This document shows positions 27,739 through 38,053 of a stretch of DNA of 64,000 bases, one piece after another. The notes under the pieces were generated by a model. It ran no database searches and was not told the origin of the DNA. It worked only from the letters and a program-made list of their open reading frames with translations. Position numbers and translations under genes: made by a program. Positions within the stretch are counted from its first letter, which is position 1; each line of letters begins with the position of its first letter. The DNA comes from Gracilaria vermiculophylla (taxonomy: Eukaryota > Rhodophyta > Florideophyceae > Gracilariales > Gracilariaceae), in contig JAHNZQ020000308.1 of the NCBI GenBank assembly GCA_019155205.2, forward strand, positions 3,932,735 to 3,996,734, read 5' to 3'.

Positions 27739-29304
27739 ATGCTTGTAGATTTGGCATGGGTTCCGCGAGGTCGAGCTTCTGCGAAACTGCCGCAAGGTGT
27801 GGATCAAGATGTCGATATGGAACCTTCAGATGCCGCTTCTAAGAATGCAGAGATCAAGGAGAGCGATGATGATTCAGAAGTAGACATGGACGAGGTGCTG
27901 GCAAATGACCTAGACAATCTCTCGTTTTATAAAAAGGGTGAAAAAGACCCTTATCTTTCGTCTGGTCCGAAAGCCGGTGATGTGTTCGACGAGGATGAAC
28001 TCGAAGATATGGTGATTCGGTCAACAGATGCAATAGTAATTTCTATACATTCTGGAGAGGACGTTTCACTCTTGATGACACATGTATTCGACGACAATCC
28101 AGACGAATCCGATGATGATGAGGATACGCCCTATAAACCACACACATACATTCACCATGACCTCGTGCTGCCTACCCTGCCGCTTTGTGCGGCTCACACT
28201 AGTCTTGAAGTGAGTGCAGAAATGGTAAACCTTGTGGCAGTTGGAATGTTCACCCCGGGAATAGAAATATGGGACGTTGATCTGGTCAATAATCTGGAGC
28301 CCGCTGTATCACTCGGGGGATATGGTTCAAATTCAGCCGTGAAAGAAGCTTTTGCGGCAGCCAGTAAAGTGCAAGGAGCGCGGAAGAAGAAGAAAAAGAA
28401 GAAACCGAAGCTTGAGCTTCGAGAAGGTTCGCATAAAGACGCAGTCATGAGTCTTTCATGGAATTCCGTGCAGAGAGAGTATCTTGCGAGTGGCTCCGCG
28501 GATCATACTGTCAAAGTATGGGATATTGAATCTGCCCACTGCGCATCAACATTTTCACATCATTGTGATAAGGTGCAGGGGGTGGAGTTTCATCCATCGG
28601 AGGCTGAGCTGCTCTTAAGTGGATCATTTGACAAGACTGTTCAGATAATCGATGTTCGTGACCCAGGCAAAAGAAAAAAGTGGGCTGTAAGTGCCGACGT
28701 TGAAACTTGTTCATGGGGTCATGGACCAGTCAAAGATTTGATTCTTAGTACAACTGAAGATGGATACGTGACTGCGTTTGACACCAGAATGTCGGGAGAT
28801 AATTCTTCATTTTTATGCAGATGGCTTGCGCATGAAAACGCAGTTTCCGCAACCGTCGTTTCGAAGGATGTCCCAGGTATGATGGTTACTGGCAGCGTCG
28901 ACAAACAGATTAAGGTCTGGGACATATCACAGTTAAATTCGAATGTAGGGGCGGAAATGATTTATGAAAAGTCGTCGAAGGTGGGCGCAGTTTTCGCACT
29001 TTCTCTCTGTCCCATCCCGCAGGCAGGAACAAACGCATCGCCTTTTGTACTAGCGTTGGGAGGCTCAAAAGGCACACTCAGCGTCACAGATCTTGCCGTT
29101 GAGAGCGAAGCCGTGAGAGAGAGGTTTCTACATCATTGTGGAATCGAAGCCAGGAACGTAATCAAGAGAAGAAGTGGTCGGAGTATCCGTATTGATGGGG
29201 AACCCGAACTTAATGAAGTCAAAACTCCTAAAAATGTGCTTCTCGGAAAGAAGGGCGGCAATGGTGAAACGTCATCAAGTAGCTCTGGCTCTGACGTTGA
29301 ATGA
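27739..29304 (+). CDS. PWP1: Periodic tryptophan protein 1 (PWP1) homologue, WD40, 521 aa
   Basis: PWP1 is a nucleolar WD40 protein needed for 60S ribosome assembly and rRNA transcription. The protein opens with LAWVPRG, matching the conserved start of PWP1 (human has VTWVRRG). An acidic N-terminal stretch follows, with NLSFYKKGEKDPY, then a Lys-rich block (KKKKKKPK, about 214-223, a likely nuclear or nucleolar signal) inside the second WD region. WD repeats are visible as HKDAVMSLSWN, LASGSADHTVKVWD, HCDKVQGVEFHP, LLSGSFDKTVQIIDVRD and MMVTGSVDKQIKVWD. The C-terminus is Ser-rich. It is a single exon of near-family length. Confidence 0.93.
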   Translation: MLVDLAWVPRGRASAKLPQGVDQDVDMEPSDAASKNAEIKESDDDSEVDMDEVLANDLDNLSFYKKGEKDPYLSSGPKAGDVFDEDELEDMVIRSTDAIVISIHSGEDVSLLMTHVFDDNPDESDDDEDTPYKPHTYIHHDLVLPTLPLCAAHTSLEVSAEMVNLVAVGMFTPGIEIWDVDLVNNLEPAVSLGGYGSNSAVKEAFAAASKVQGARKKKKKKKPKLELREGSHKDAVMSLSWNSVQREYLASGSADHTVKVWDIESAHCASTFSHHCDKVQGVEFHPSEAELLLSGSFDKTVQIIDVRDPGKRKKWAVSADVETCSWGHGPVKDLILSTTEDGYVTAFDTRMSGDNSSFLCRWLAHENAVSATVVSKDVPGMMVTGSVDKQIKVWDISQLNSNVGAEMIYEKSSKVGAVFALSLCPIPQAGTNASPFVLALGGSKGTLSVTDLAVESEAVRERFLHHCGIEARNVIKRRSGRSIRIDGEPELNEVKTPKNVLLGKKGGNGETSSSSSGSDVE

Positions 29305-29488
29305 TTTGAGACACTGTTTGCAACGGTCGCTTTGTGTAAGCCTTTTTCGCACCTTGAGCATCTTTGCTCATGTCTTTCTCGGTAGAGATCTTCTGGGTAA
29401 ATGCGATCGATACCCTCATGCTTCAATCTGAAAAAGTGATTTTCTGAACAACATTAAGAAGGCAACTATATGTTTTCACAAAAACCTT

Positions 29489-31114
29489 TTACAACGACAC
29501 TGCGTTCGGCATGACATGGGTTTCCTTGCTTCCATGAAGAGAATGCCGAGCAGAGTCTTCATTGGCAAATGCATACGCTTCCCAATACCATCGAAAAGTG
29601 GACAGTGAAAAGTATCCATCCTCATTCTTGAATGGTATTGAACAACAGAGATACCCTTTCTTTCCTATTTCATTGTCAATTGAACTGGAGTGAGGGACAA
29701 GGCTAACTCCGCGTGACAAGGACCACACCAGATGCGTGCTCAGACCACTGTCACTTCCGATGAAGACGTCAGCTGCAATCATGTTGTGCAGAGATCGAAG
29801 CGTATCCTCACTCACGTGCAACTTGACCTTAAATTTCTCTTCCCAGCCCCCGGACGAGAACGGATCATCTTGAATGGTTGATAGAATCAAAGACGTCCAC
29901 CAATCTTCGTCTCTTGGTTCTCCAGTGTGATCATAGTACTTTTTGTCTTGCAGCTGTACCGCATGAGTAGAGAACGCATTTTTCGTTTTTAACTGTCCTT
30001 CGCTATATATATGGATTGCTATCTTCATCTCTGCCAGACTCCCTCCAACATTATGTACAATTGTTAGAACTCTGGTTATAATTGTCGCGAATACCTTGTC
30101 TTTGGTAACTTTTCGTCCTGATGCTGCCTTCAAGAAATCTCCACGACGCACATGAATCGCAACGTTTAGTTCCCTCGGGCTTAGCAGTAAGCCTCGTTTC
30201 GATTGTGACTGGAGGTTTTTGCTCACATCATGGGTATGTCTCCACGGCAGGCGTCCGTGCTTATTCCAATACTTTGTGTAGAACAAATTCCGGGTTGCAA
30301 GGAAATTTGCATCTGTTTTTTGAGGACTGCATATGGAAGCGGGCAGTTGAAAGATAGTGTTACTTATGGAATTTTTCTCCAGGAATCTTTCAAGCTTTGC
30401 ACGGCACCAGGAGAACGATGGGCAGTTGGAACTTAGAAGAATGGATGGTATCTCAACTATGCTTTCAATGTTTAAAGTACCGTTCTGCAAAGGTTTGTCA
30501 CACATGTGACAGTCGTACAGGTTACGTTCATCCGGCCACTGCCCTCCAACTGGAGTACACCCGTCTTTCTGAATATTTCTCCTAGGAACTTCTCCGATGC
30601 CCCATCCGAAGAACTCTTCCACTGCCATTCGGTTGTCGCGGGATAGAGATGAGTAGAAACCTACCCTATGAGTGTATGTAAGATTCATGTTCAAGGCAAG
30701 ATTGTATTCAAGGTTGACTGCACACATTGAGTGCCCAATACCATCACTAGACATCAAGCGTGAAGGTCCGTAAAGATATCGATGGCGGGATTGCTTCGGA
30801 TTTTTTAGTTCTGGAGCGTTTTTCTTTAACCATGGGGAATGTAGACGGTTCCAGGTTTTTGGTATTCTGTACGCTCTACCACCATTGACTTTGGGAGGCA
30901 GACGCGATTTCAATCCTGTGTCATGGTCATCGAAATATGTTGCCGTATACTTGAGCATTAGATCAGTGTTCAGTCTCCAATCATGGTTCAAGAAAAAAAC
31001 GATTAACAGACATGCGGCACTAAACCACGGTAGGTGACTGCGAGTAAAACGGAACACTTTTAGTTTCACATGGGCCCTGTTTTGTAAAACACGCAGTTCT
31101 TGCTGAAACCTCAT
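29489..31114 (-). CDS. Type II membrane glycosyltransferase, fucosyltransferase-like (541 aa)
   Basis: A short cytoplasmic N-terminus (MRFQQELRVLQNR) is followed by one span at about residues 28-44 and a large lumenal domain, the usual layout of Golgi glycosyltransferases. Near residue 320 the motif AIHVRRGDF matches the HxRRxD motif that binds GDP-fucose in several GT-B fucosyltransferase families (GT11, GT23, GT65/68). Later, DVFIGSDSGLSTHL resembles the second conserved block of such enzymes. An N-terminal DGIGHSMCAVNLEYNLAL resembles the substrate loop of GT11-like proteins. Several Cys residues suggest disulphides. Donor and acceptor sugars cannot be told. The frame continues four codons upstream from a TTG; 31114 is the first ATG. 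The neighbouring PWP1 gene converges. Confidence 0.72.
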   Translation of the reverse strand: MRFQQELRVLQNRAHVKLKVFRFTRSHLPWFSAACLLIVFFLNHDWRLNTDLMLKYTATYFDDHDTGLKSRLPPKVNGGRAYRIPKTWNRLHSPWLKKNAPELKNPKQSRHRYLYGPSRLMSSDGIGHSMCAVNLEYNLALNMNLTYTHRVGFYSSLSRDNRMAVEEFFGWGIGEVPRRNIQKDGCTPVGGQWPDERNLYDCHMCDKPLQNGTLNIESIVEIPSILLSSNCPSFSWCRAKLERFLEKNSISNTIFQLPASICSPQKTDANFLATRNLFYTKYWNKHGRLPWRHTHDVSKNLQSQSKRGLLLSPRELNVAIHVRRGDFLKAASGRKVTKDKVFATIITRVLTIVHNVGGSLAEMKIAIHIYSEGQLKTKNAFSTHAVQLQDKKYYDHTGEPRDEDWWTSLILSTIQDDPFSSGGWEEKFKVKLHVSEDTLRSLHNMIAADVFIGSDSGLSTHLVWSLSRGVSLVPHSSSIDNEIGKKGYLCCSIPFKNEDGYFSLSTFRWYWEAYAFANEDSARHSLHGSKETHVMPNAVSL

Positions 31115-33325
31115 CAACGAAGTCAAGGACGACCCTTACCTAAAAAACAGGCAGAAAGTGAGATGGAGCGCTCAGCTCTTTGCCACTGTTCCCGACAAAA
31201 ATATACTCCCAGGACAGTTCGAAGAGCGTTTCGTATAACGCAGGAGTCGTGTGTGAGAGCAACAACCTTGAAAAAGAAAAAAAAGGACGCAAACAATCCT
31301 GATTAGTATGTTCAAGTATCAAACGGCATTCCTTTCTTGTCAGTCTTTATTATTTGAGTGTTCAAAACGGCGCATGTTGTTAAACGTGATCATTTCGAGC
31401 TTCTCAGAAATGCCATTATGGGCATAGAACAGACCATGTGCCGGCTATTTTTTTTAAAACATAAACTTCCATTACGGGTTGGAAAGCTTGAGCAACATGT
31501 GTAGCACGGAGTAAACGAAGCATTACTGGAAGAGAATTGTGAAGACCCGAGCGAAGGGCGTGGCCATCGTGCTTGTGAAGGAGCACGAGATGGCCAACGA
31601 CACGGGCAAGTAGGTCATAGTATCCCACGGATACGCCGCACGTGTTACATGTGTCGAGGATATATAATCGCCAAAAAAAATGGCTGAAGCCGGTCGAAAT
31701 GCGAGGGCGAGACGGTCGGGGGCAGGACGATTGAACTCGTGTTTTTCAAAATGCAATAAAAAATAAAGGAAACGGTCCGTATGGTCAACCACCTCTTTTT
31801 GAGCAATCACTGTTTGTACGCTTGCCAGAAATACTTTACGCTTCATTATTGGAACAAAGACACTCTCGTTGTTGGAAATTAGAACCCAACGTCCTCAATT
31901 TCTTTTCTCGTGTCACTTCTACTGTCTAAATTGGTTTCCTTTATGTACACGATTCAAGCAAGGAAAGTCCACGTTTACGAGATCCGTAGAGAAATTTTAG
32001 ACCAGCTGTTGTCCATACTTTATCTTTCATTAAAGTTGTTTAATAGGTTAGATTGGAATCCAAGATCCATTGCATCCCGTCCAAAATTGGTGACAATCTT
32101 CGGATGCCAGCTCTTTACGGCCGGCAGAGCGCCCTTGCCCAAAATGCCAACGGAATTTCTTGGTAAGTCTCTGTTGGGCACTGCACGTAGCTGAGTCAAC
32201 AAGAAAACACACACTGGGCACTAAGGCTCTGCTCCCTTTCCCGAGTGCAGGCCCTGACTTTTACTGATTCACTTTTATCTTACTGGTTGACGCTTCTTCA
32301 GGACTCTTCCAGGCATTTCTAGATCGCTGAAATCGGCGACTGTTGAAAGGCAGTTCTATATAGGGCTGGCAGTCAGCCGCCACAGGCTTTTTCTTATGAC
32401 CCTTCATTTTCAAGGACCGGAACTTTGTTCAGTGTAGAAGTCCCCTATAATAGAAATTAGCCGAACATATCGCACCGACAGCGTTCAGTTATTCGGGAGG
32501 TCGTTAAACTCGTCCAAGCAAGCGTATAGCTTGTCGTTCGCCCATGCGGAACTCGGTGGTATGTCATGAAAAGAACCCCGCTTAACCGCTCGCAGGCAGT
32601 CTGCCGCGGTCGTGTTGATACAACCTCTGTTTCCCTGATTTTTTCTTTCGATGGAACCACTCAAAACGAGTATTTGTACAGATTTTTAGGGTGTTTCCGA
32701 GGGGCTACACTTCAGCTTACGCCAACCTCTGCGGGCAGGTACTTTTATCTGATCTCGGGGAAAATTGAGGTTTCGGCCCAAAGAACGTCGTCCATAGTTC
32801 TTTTGACGGCAAACGTGGTACATCCGAGGCCCTTTGACGTAGTGTGCTCCTTGCCCGACAAGCTGTCGAGGATGAATGAAGAGGTATAATGAAGAAGAAA
32901 GCGATACTCGTCGGAAACGAAACACTTCCGTGTTTGGAAGCCCTTACGTAATCTAATTCTTTATTAGCACCGCAGTAAACCTGGGTGTAGCACGACTAGA
33001 GTAATTGCTGGTTTGTGTGCGTAAGCAAGATTTATAGGTTGTTGGAGCTCTGGGCTGCCCCCCTCGCTTGTACCAGATAATGCTGTCGGGCGTAACAGGT
33101 GACACCATGAGCGCTATCGGACGTTTGGGACTGAAGAGAGGGGATCGTACATGGCACGGAGGTGGCGAAAGGTCGCAAAGCTGAGAAAAAGTTCCGTACT
33201 TAGCGAGAGAATTTTCTCATCTGTCGGATGAATAGTTCAGGTAAAAGTATATCCCAGTTGTTGCATCGCTGGCAAGAAATGGATACTAGCAGTTCCATAA
33301 AAGAGATACAGGGAGAAAGAGAGAG

Positions 33326-33328
<3 letters not shown>
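31115..33328. other. Intergenic, no gene resolved
   Basis: Small frames appear on both strands (best a 107-codon minus-strand ORF at 31523-31846), without recognised motifs. It may include decayed or multi-exon genes that cannot be reconstructed by eye. Confidence 0.4.

Positions 33329-33378
<50 letters not shown>
33329..33378. repeat. (AG)25 microsatellite
   Basis: A pure AG run of 50 bp, preceded by a further purine-rich imperfect AG stretch from about 33310. Confidence 0.95.
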
Positions 33379-33380
<2 letters not shown>

Positions 33381-34507
33381 TTTAAACCAATACATGAGAA
33401 CAACCTCCTCGCCCATACTGAGAAGACAAACTCCGAGCCAATTAACTTGCTCTTTTCTTCCAAATAGCGATCCAATCTGTATCCAAGATGCAATGTGTGT
33501 CGACAGACTTTGAGAGAGGAAAGCAACGAATAGTTCGAATTTCTATCAGAGAACTAACGGTACCATTTAACAAACGAGAGCAAAGGCCTTCAAAAAGGCA
33601 ATTCCTATTCGTTTCCAGACCGAAGATAGACTTCCTTTGTACCAGGACTTGAACAGTGAAGGTTTTCGAAAATTGCAAAATCTAATCTTCTATCATTCAC
33701 AGCGGTGGATTTTCTTTGCTGTAAACGTTAGCTTTCTAGACCCATGAGAGCAAGGAGCGTTTGAAGCTTATATCTTATTGACTCCAGTACTGACAGTGAG
33801 CATCTTATTGACTCGTGTTTTGAGTTTCTTTTCTTTTCAGGTAGTGCTACAAGTTCTCGTGATCTGTCCAAAAGGCTCCCGCACAAGACAACTTGGTAAA
33901 TACCTGTCCACTTCTTGTCAAAAGCAGGTGAGTTTCGAAGGAACAAAAGCTAGACCGTTAAGCCCGTTAGCGTTGCACACCCATTTTCTTTGGCGTAGCA
34001 TGAGACCTATTACGTGCAAGTGCTTTATAAAATTACCCTTCGAATGGTAAGGGATAAATTTACATCTCACGTGCTTTACTGCATGTGCGAGGCGAAACAC
34101 ATCACAAAACACCAAAAATGTACCCCCGTACCCTTCGTAGATTTTTGATGTTTGAAAATAATAAATTCTAAGCACAAGCCCATTCGACACTCAGATCTGG
34201 GCGTCGAGATTACTTCATTTCGCTCTTACCCTTCTCCGTCAAGATATCGTCTGGGTTCCGGGAAGAGAAGTGTTTCGAAAGGCATTTCTTCACGAGTGTC
34301 ATCTTTCGATATCAAACTCAGACTTCTGGCTACCTACTAACGCTGCTTCCGTTCTTCTTCAGAGTACCATCATTTTCATTGGAGAGCTTCCCTTCAGCCA
34401 TTTTGCCGAAACTCATTCCAATTACCCCATCTAGAATAAGACTTGCGAACACAATATCTCGTTTTCGAATTCCCTTCCTTTCTCTGCCAAGTTACTTGGA
34501 TGCAGTT
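33379..34507 (+). other. Unresolved exon-like segments, probable multi-exon gene, and 5' region of the MiaB gene
   Basis: Several plus-strand open segments are bounded by consensus splice sites. The best is 33841-33927 (29 codons, beginning VVLQVLVICPKG) between a TTTTCTTTTCAG acceptor and a GTGAGT donor. A second, about 34000-34047, reads HETYYVQVLYKITLRM between GTAG and GTAAGG. A third, at 34149, reads IFDV and stops. All three join in phase. Upstream, about 33575-33735 is another coding-like stretch. I cannot name the product. At 34332-34362 a TACTAAC branch site and TTCTTCTTCAG acceptor mark an intron just before the MiaB reading frame. Confidence 0.35.
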
Positions 34508-36451
34508 ATGCTTGATAAGTTGGCATTCACGTCAGCAGGCTTTTATGGCTCTTCAGACAACTGGCAGTCCTCCAAGCTACCACGAGCACGGCAGTTATGC
34601 CATCAGCGTGTGAGAACAACCACTACTGCTGTTCTGCAGCAACAAAATCTGCAATCCAGAAAGCTCTTTGCGCCGGGAGAACCTGGTCATAGGTTCCACA
34701 ATTTCTCACCGGAAGATATTGAAGCGATTCGTATTCGCCATTGTCGTCTTGAGAGTGAGGAGCTTTGTGACCATGTCTGGAAAGAGGTTACTCGTGGGAA
34801 AGCGAGTTTGGATGATATGGCTACTTCTCTCTCCACCTGTTCTGCTAGTAGGGAAACTGGTGGTGATTTGGGTTGGTGGTGGAGGGATGAAGTTGTCCCT
34901 GAAAACATTGACGAATTCGGTATAAATGATCAGCTTCTCGCCGCTGCCTTACGGAGTCGTCCGAACAGGGTAGAACGAGTTGAAACAAAGAACGGTTGGC
35001 ATGTTTTTGTCGTGGAAGAAGTTCGCCATGTTCTGCGAACAAAGCACGAGAGAACACCTTCAAGAAACAATCCAAATCGAAAGAAAGAAACAAATCGTGA
35101 TGATGAGGTTCCCGTTCCCATGCCACTCACCTATGCAATTCAGACTTTGGGTTGTCAAATGAACCGGTCTGATTCGGAACGTATGGCGGGAGAACTATGT
35201 CGCCTTGGATATGTTGAGACGAGTGACCCTTTCCAGGCATCATTGCTGGTTCTTAATACGTGCAATATTCGGGAACACGCCGAGAGCAAAGTGTATAGCT
35301 ATCTGGGACGGCATGTGATAAGGAAAAGAAAGTATCCAACTGATGTTACACTCTGCGTCGCGGGATGTGTAGCTCAACAGGAAGGAGAGAGAATGCTTCG
35401 TCGAATTCCAGAGCTCGATCTTGTTTTTGGTCCTCAGTATGCCAACAGAATAGGGGATTTGCTGTCCGATGTAGAAAGGAACAGATGTCAGATTGCAGCT
35501 ACAGACCCTATTCACGTCCAAGAAGATATTTCAAAACCTAAACGCGAGTCAACGGTAACCGCATGGATCAACGTGATGCACGGGTGTGGAGAGAATTGTA
35601 CTTTCTGTACCGTCGGAAACGTGGTTCGTTCAGTCGAACAGAGCCGAACGATGGCAGCAATTAGAGCTGAAATCACAGGAGCCGCAAAGGACGGGATTCG
35701 AGAGGTCGTATTGCTCGGTCAGAATATTGACGCATACGGTCGCGACATGTACCCGAAAAAAACTTTCTCCGAGCTTTTAACTTATATTCATGATGTTGAA
35801 GGTATTGAGAGAATCCGATTCACCACAAGTCATCCGCGCTATATATCTTCGAACCTCGTGAATGTGTGTGCAAACTTGCCGAAGATCATGCCGTACTTTC
35901 ATATCCCTCCACAGAGTGGGGACAACGCAATTCTGAAGGCTATGAGAAGGGGCTACACGGTAGAAACATATGAAACTATTGTGAATCGTATACGTGAGCG
36001 TATTCCAGATGCTGGGATTTGCGGGGATATGATTGTCGGGTTCCCGGGTGAGACAGAAGACCAATTCCAGAGGTCTCTGGATCTCATGACCAGGATCAAA
36101 TTTGATGGAATGAATACTGCCGCTTACTCGCCGAGACCACAGACACCTGCTGCTACAATGGACAACCAAATCCCTGATGCAGTCAAGGTTGATAGACTGC
36201 ATCGCATGAATAGTTTAGTCAAAGCACATGCGCTGGAGAGAAGCCGGAGATACGTTGGAAGAACTGAATATGTACTCGTGGAAGAAGAAAACCCCAAAGA
36301 CGCTAGCCAGGTCATAGGAAGAAACCCTGCCAATCGTCGCGTTTATTTCGAAGGATCTATTGAAGATTTGAAGGGAAAGATTGTTCCCATCAAGATTGAG
36401 CACGCGTACCCATTTAGTTTAAAAGGCCGAAAAGTAGGCCCTGCATATTAA
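34508..36451 (+). CDS. miaB: MiaB-type tRNA methylthiotransferase with N-terminal parvulin-like domain (647 aa)
   Basis: MiaB is a radical-SAM enzyme adding a 2-methylthio group to i6A37 of tRNAs. The UPF0004 domain has the second-cluster Cys216 (LGCQMN), Cys252 (NTCNIRE) and Cys287 (GCVAQ). The radical-SAM cluster is Cys360, Cys364 and Cys367 (HGCGENCTFC). VVLLGQNIDAYG, TSHPRY, HIPPQSGDNAIL, DMIVGFPGET and a C-terminal TRAM-like domain follow. The VEQSR after the cluster motif resembles cyanobacterial MiaB, so plastid origin is likely. Residues about 72-180 look like a parvulin-type prolyl isomerase (STCSASRETGGDLGWW ... VETKNGWHVFVVEE), which ordinary MiaB lacks. The start is uncertain: the frame is open from a splice acceptor at 34362 without an ATG until 34508, so either the upstream intron is in the 5' leader or a first coding exon is missing here. 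Confidence 0.88.
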   Translation: MLDKLAFTSAGFYGSSDNWQSSKLPRARQLCHQRVRTTTTAVLQQQNLQSRKLFAPGEPGHRFHNFSPEDIEAIRIRHCRLESEELCDHVWKEVTRGKASLDDMATSLSTCSASRETGGDLGWWWRDEVVPENIDEFGINDQLLAAALRSRPNRVERVETKNGWHVFVVEEVRHVLRTKHERTPSRNNPNRKKETNRDDEVPVPMPLTYAIQTLGCQMNRSDSERMAGELCRLGYVETSDPFQASLLVLNTCNIREHAESKVYSYLGRHVIRKRKYPTDVTLCVAGCVAQQEGERMLRRIPELDLVFGPQYANRIGDLLSDVERNRCQIAATDPIHVQEDISKPKRESTVTAWINVMHGCGENCTFCTVGNVVRSVEQSRTMAAIRAEITGAAKDGIREVVLLGQNIDAYGRDMYPKKTFSELLTYIHDVEGIERIRFTTSHPRYISSNLVNVCANLPKIMPYFHIPPQSGDNAILKAMRRGYTVETYETIVNRIRERIPDAGICGDMIVGFPGETEDQFQRSLDLMTRIKFDGMNTAAYSPRPQTPAATMDNQIPDAVKVDRLHRMNSLVKAHALERSRRYVGRTEYVLVEEENPKDASQVIGRNPANRRVYFEGSIEDLKGKIVPIKIEHAYPFSLKGRKVGPAY

Positions 36452-36510
36452 AGCAGTGTAGCTCAATTTCTGTATATCATGATTCACTCTGAATGGCCGT
36501 ATCACCGTAG

Positions 36511-36930
36511 CTATGCTTCAGCTTTTTCCTGTCTACTATCAACAACGGAAGTTGCGGAGGTGTCAGTCATAGTAGGAGCCGATGATTTTTCCACCCGCTT
36601 CTGCTCGAGCTCGCGATCTGCTTCATCCAGACTGTCCTGCATGGCATCTCTAAATTCCGAAGAGGCTTTCTTCAAACCACCGGCAAGTCCTCCAAGATCT
36701 TTTCCAAGCTCGGCAATCTTGCTTGGACCAAAGATAAATATTCCTACTCCAGCTATCACAGCCAATTCCGGCAAGCCCAATCCAAACAGTCCCATTTGTA
36801 GTCTTGAACGGTTGTTCTTGGCTTTTGATGTTGATAAAGAACCAGTACGTCTAGTGCACACATGATTGAGACCGGATTGAAGGCCCTTCTTTGAATTGGA
36901 CCAGTTTGCAGAAGTGGGCACAAAACCCAT
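36511..36930 (-). CDS. tatA: Plastid Sec-independent translocase subunit TatA/Tha4 (139 aa)
   Basis: TatA/Tha4 forms the pore-like element of the twin-arginine pathway that moves folded proteins across the thylakoid membrane. After an N-terminal region of about 50 residues (basic, Ser/Asn-rich, beginning MGFVPTS, a plausible transit peptide), the mature protein starts near MGLFGLGLPE. It has the transmembrane Glu in PEL, a short span (LAVIAGVGIFIF), the FGPSKI hinge, an amphipathic helix (AELGKDLGGLAGGLKKASSEF) and an acidic tail. TatB/Hcf106 usually has a longer helix, so TatA is preferred. The ATG at 36954 (MLHQRSER) is an alternative start. The gene converges with miaB, 59 bp apart. Confidence 0.92.
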   Translation of the reverse strand: MGFVPTSANWSNSKKGLQSGLNHVCTRRTGSLSTSKAKNNRSRLQMGLFGLGLPELAVIAGVGIFIFGPSKIAELGKDLGGLAGGLKKASSEFRDAMQDSLDEADRELEQKRVEKSSAPTMTDTSATSVVDSRQEKAEA

Positions 36931-36954
36931 CCTTTCACTTCGTTGATGGAGCAT

Positions 36955-38053
36955 TTTCAAACCAACAGTGTCTTGCCAACTGATCAAAATGATAGAAGTT
37001 TTCGATATAAGAAGAGCACCTGACAACTGGTTTGGTACGAAAAAAAATTCCAGACCGTGAACTCAAACTCAAGAAAGACTTTCAGCGTTAAACAACGGCG
37101 GAGAGGTGGATGAACCTCAGATTTTGGACTACCTCAAGTGCACATAGATCTCCACAACTTTGGTGGAAAGTAATGCTCGAAAGTGCGCAATCTCTATGCA
37201 CAAATCTGGTGGCCTGCAGATCAAAAACAGAAAACTTTATGGAAATTTCCCGGAACGCAGAAGATTTCTTTGAATATTAAAATCTTTAATTTAAGGCATG
37301 AAGCATGCAATACAGTAAAAGTTTTATGCACTACTTCAAAGCGAAAAGTACAAAGGGTTACTTGTCGGAAGTTGCTTTCCGCAGGTGAAGCATAAACAGA
37401 TGGTCTCAGCAGCGTATAATGAGCCTGAAGCAATAAATTCATCATACTGATTACATGAGAAGCCCAGGCATGCAAGTCGATCAAGTTGAAAACTGCCCAT
37501 CCTTTTCTCCCGTCGAGATATACGATCCCAATCGTACAGAAAAGGAAATCCATATAAACCAAGCCCCCTGTTCTTTCATGACCAGAAGATATAACCTCTA
37601 TTAAAATTTTGTGGTTTCTCCTGACTTTCGTTGATCTAATCCAACATTGTACATTCAGCTAAGTCAAGATACCGTTGTATGTTTTCAAATGCGCATTGTG
37701 AAGGTAATATAAAGCGTGGCTAAGACAAAGAAACAAGTGCGAAATGGCCGAAAACGATAGCCGGTGCCACGTGCTTCAATCCTGGAACGAATGAAGATGA
37801 CCTTTCATTCATTCCCCACGTTGAACATCGATGCTGTGAATCGGATATTATCAACACGTATCATCTTAAGATTTTCTTGTTTGAAGATCAATAAAACTTT
37901 ACTCATGAAGCCACTGATTGGTTTCTTTCGCAAGACGATCGGGTCTATGCTGGCAAGTCTATTATCTTTTGGGGTCATTAATGGGGCTACGTTCTGTTCA
38001 TTCCTTCGATCAAACTGTGCAGTCATATTCAACAATCTAATTTATCAAAATGT
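36955..38053. other. Intergenic; possible small minus-strand gene at about 37090-37550
   Basis: On the minus strand, a 64-codon hydrophobic frame starting MDFLFCTIGIVYLDG (ATG about 37553) ends at GTAACC. A T-rich TCTGCAG acceptor lies about 150 bp on, opening another frame that stops near 37093. I recognise neither part, and the join is only suggestive. A 76-codon minus-strand frame at 37805-38035 is also coding-like. The remainder is empty. Confidence 0.25.

Noticed and set aside
37221..37562. 113-codon hydrophobic ORF, considered as a lipid-synthase fragment
   Set aside because: The resemblance to CDP-alcohol phosphotransferases was only a few residues and the catalytic motif is absent; kept only as a note in the intergenic entry.
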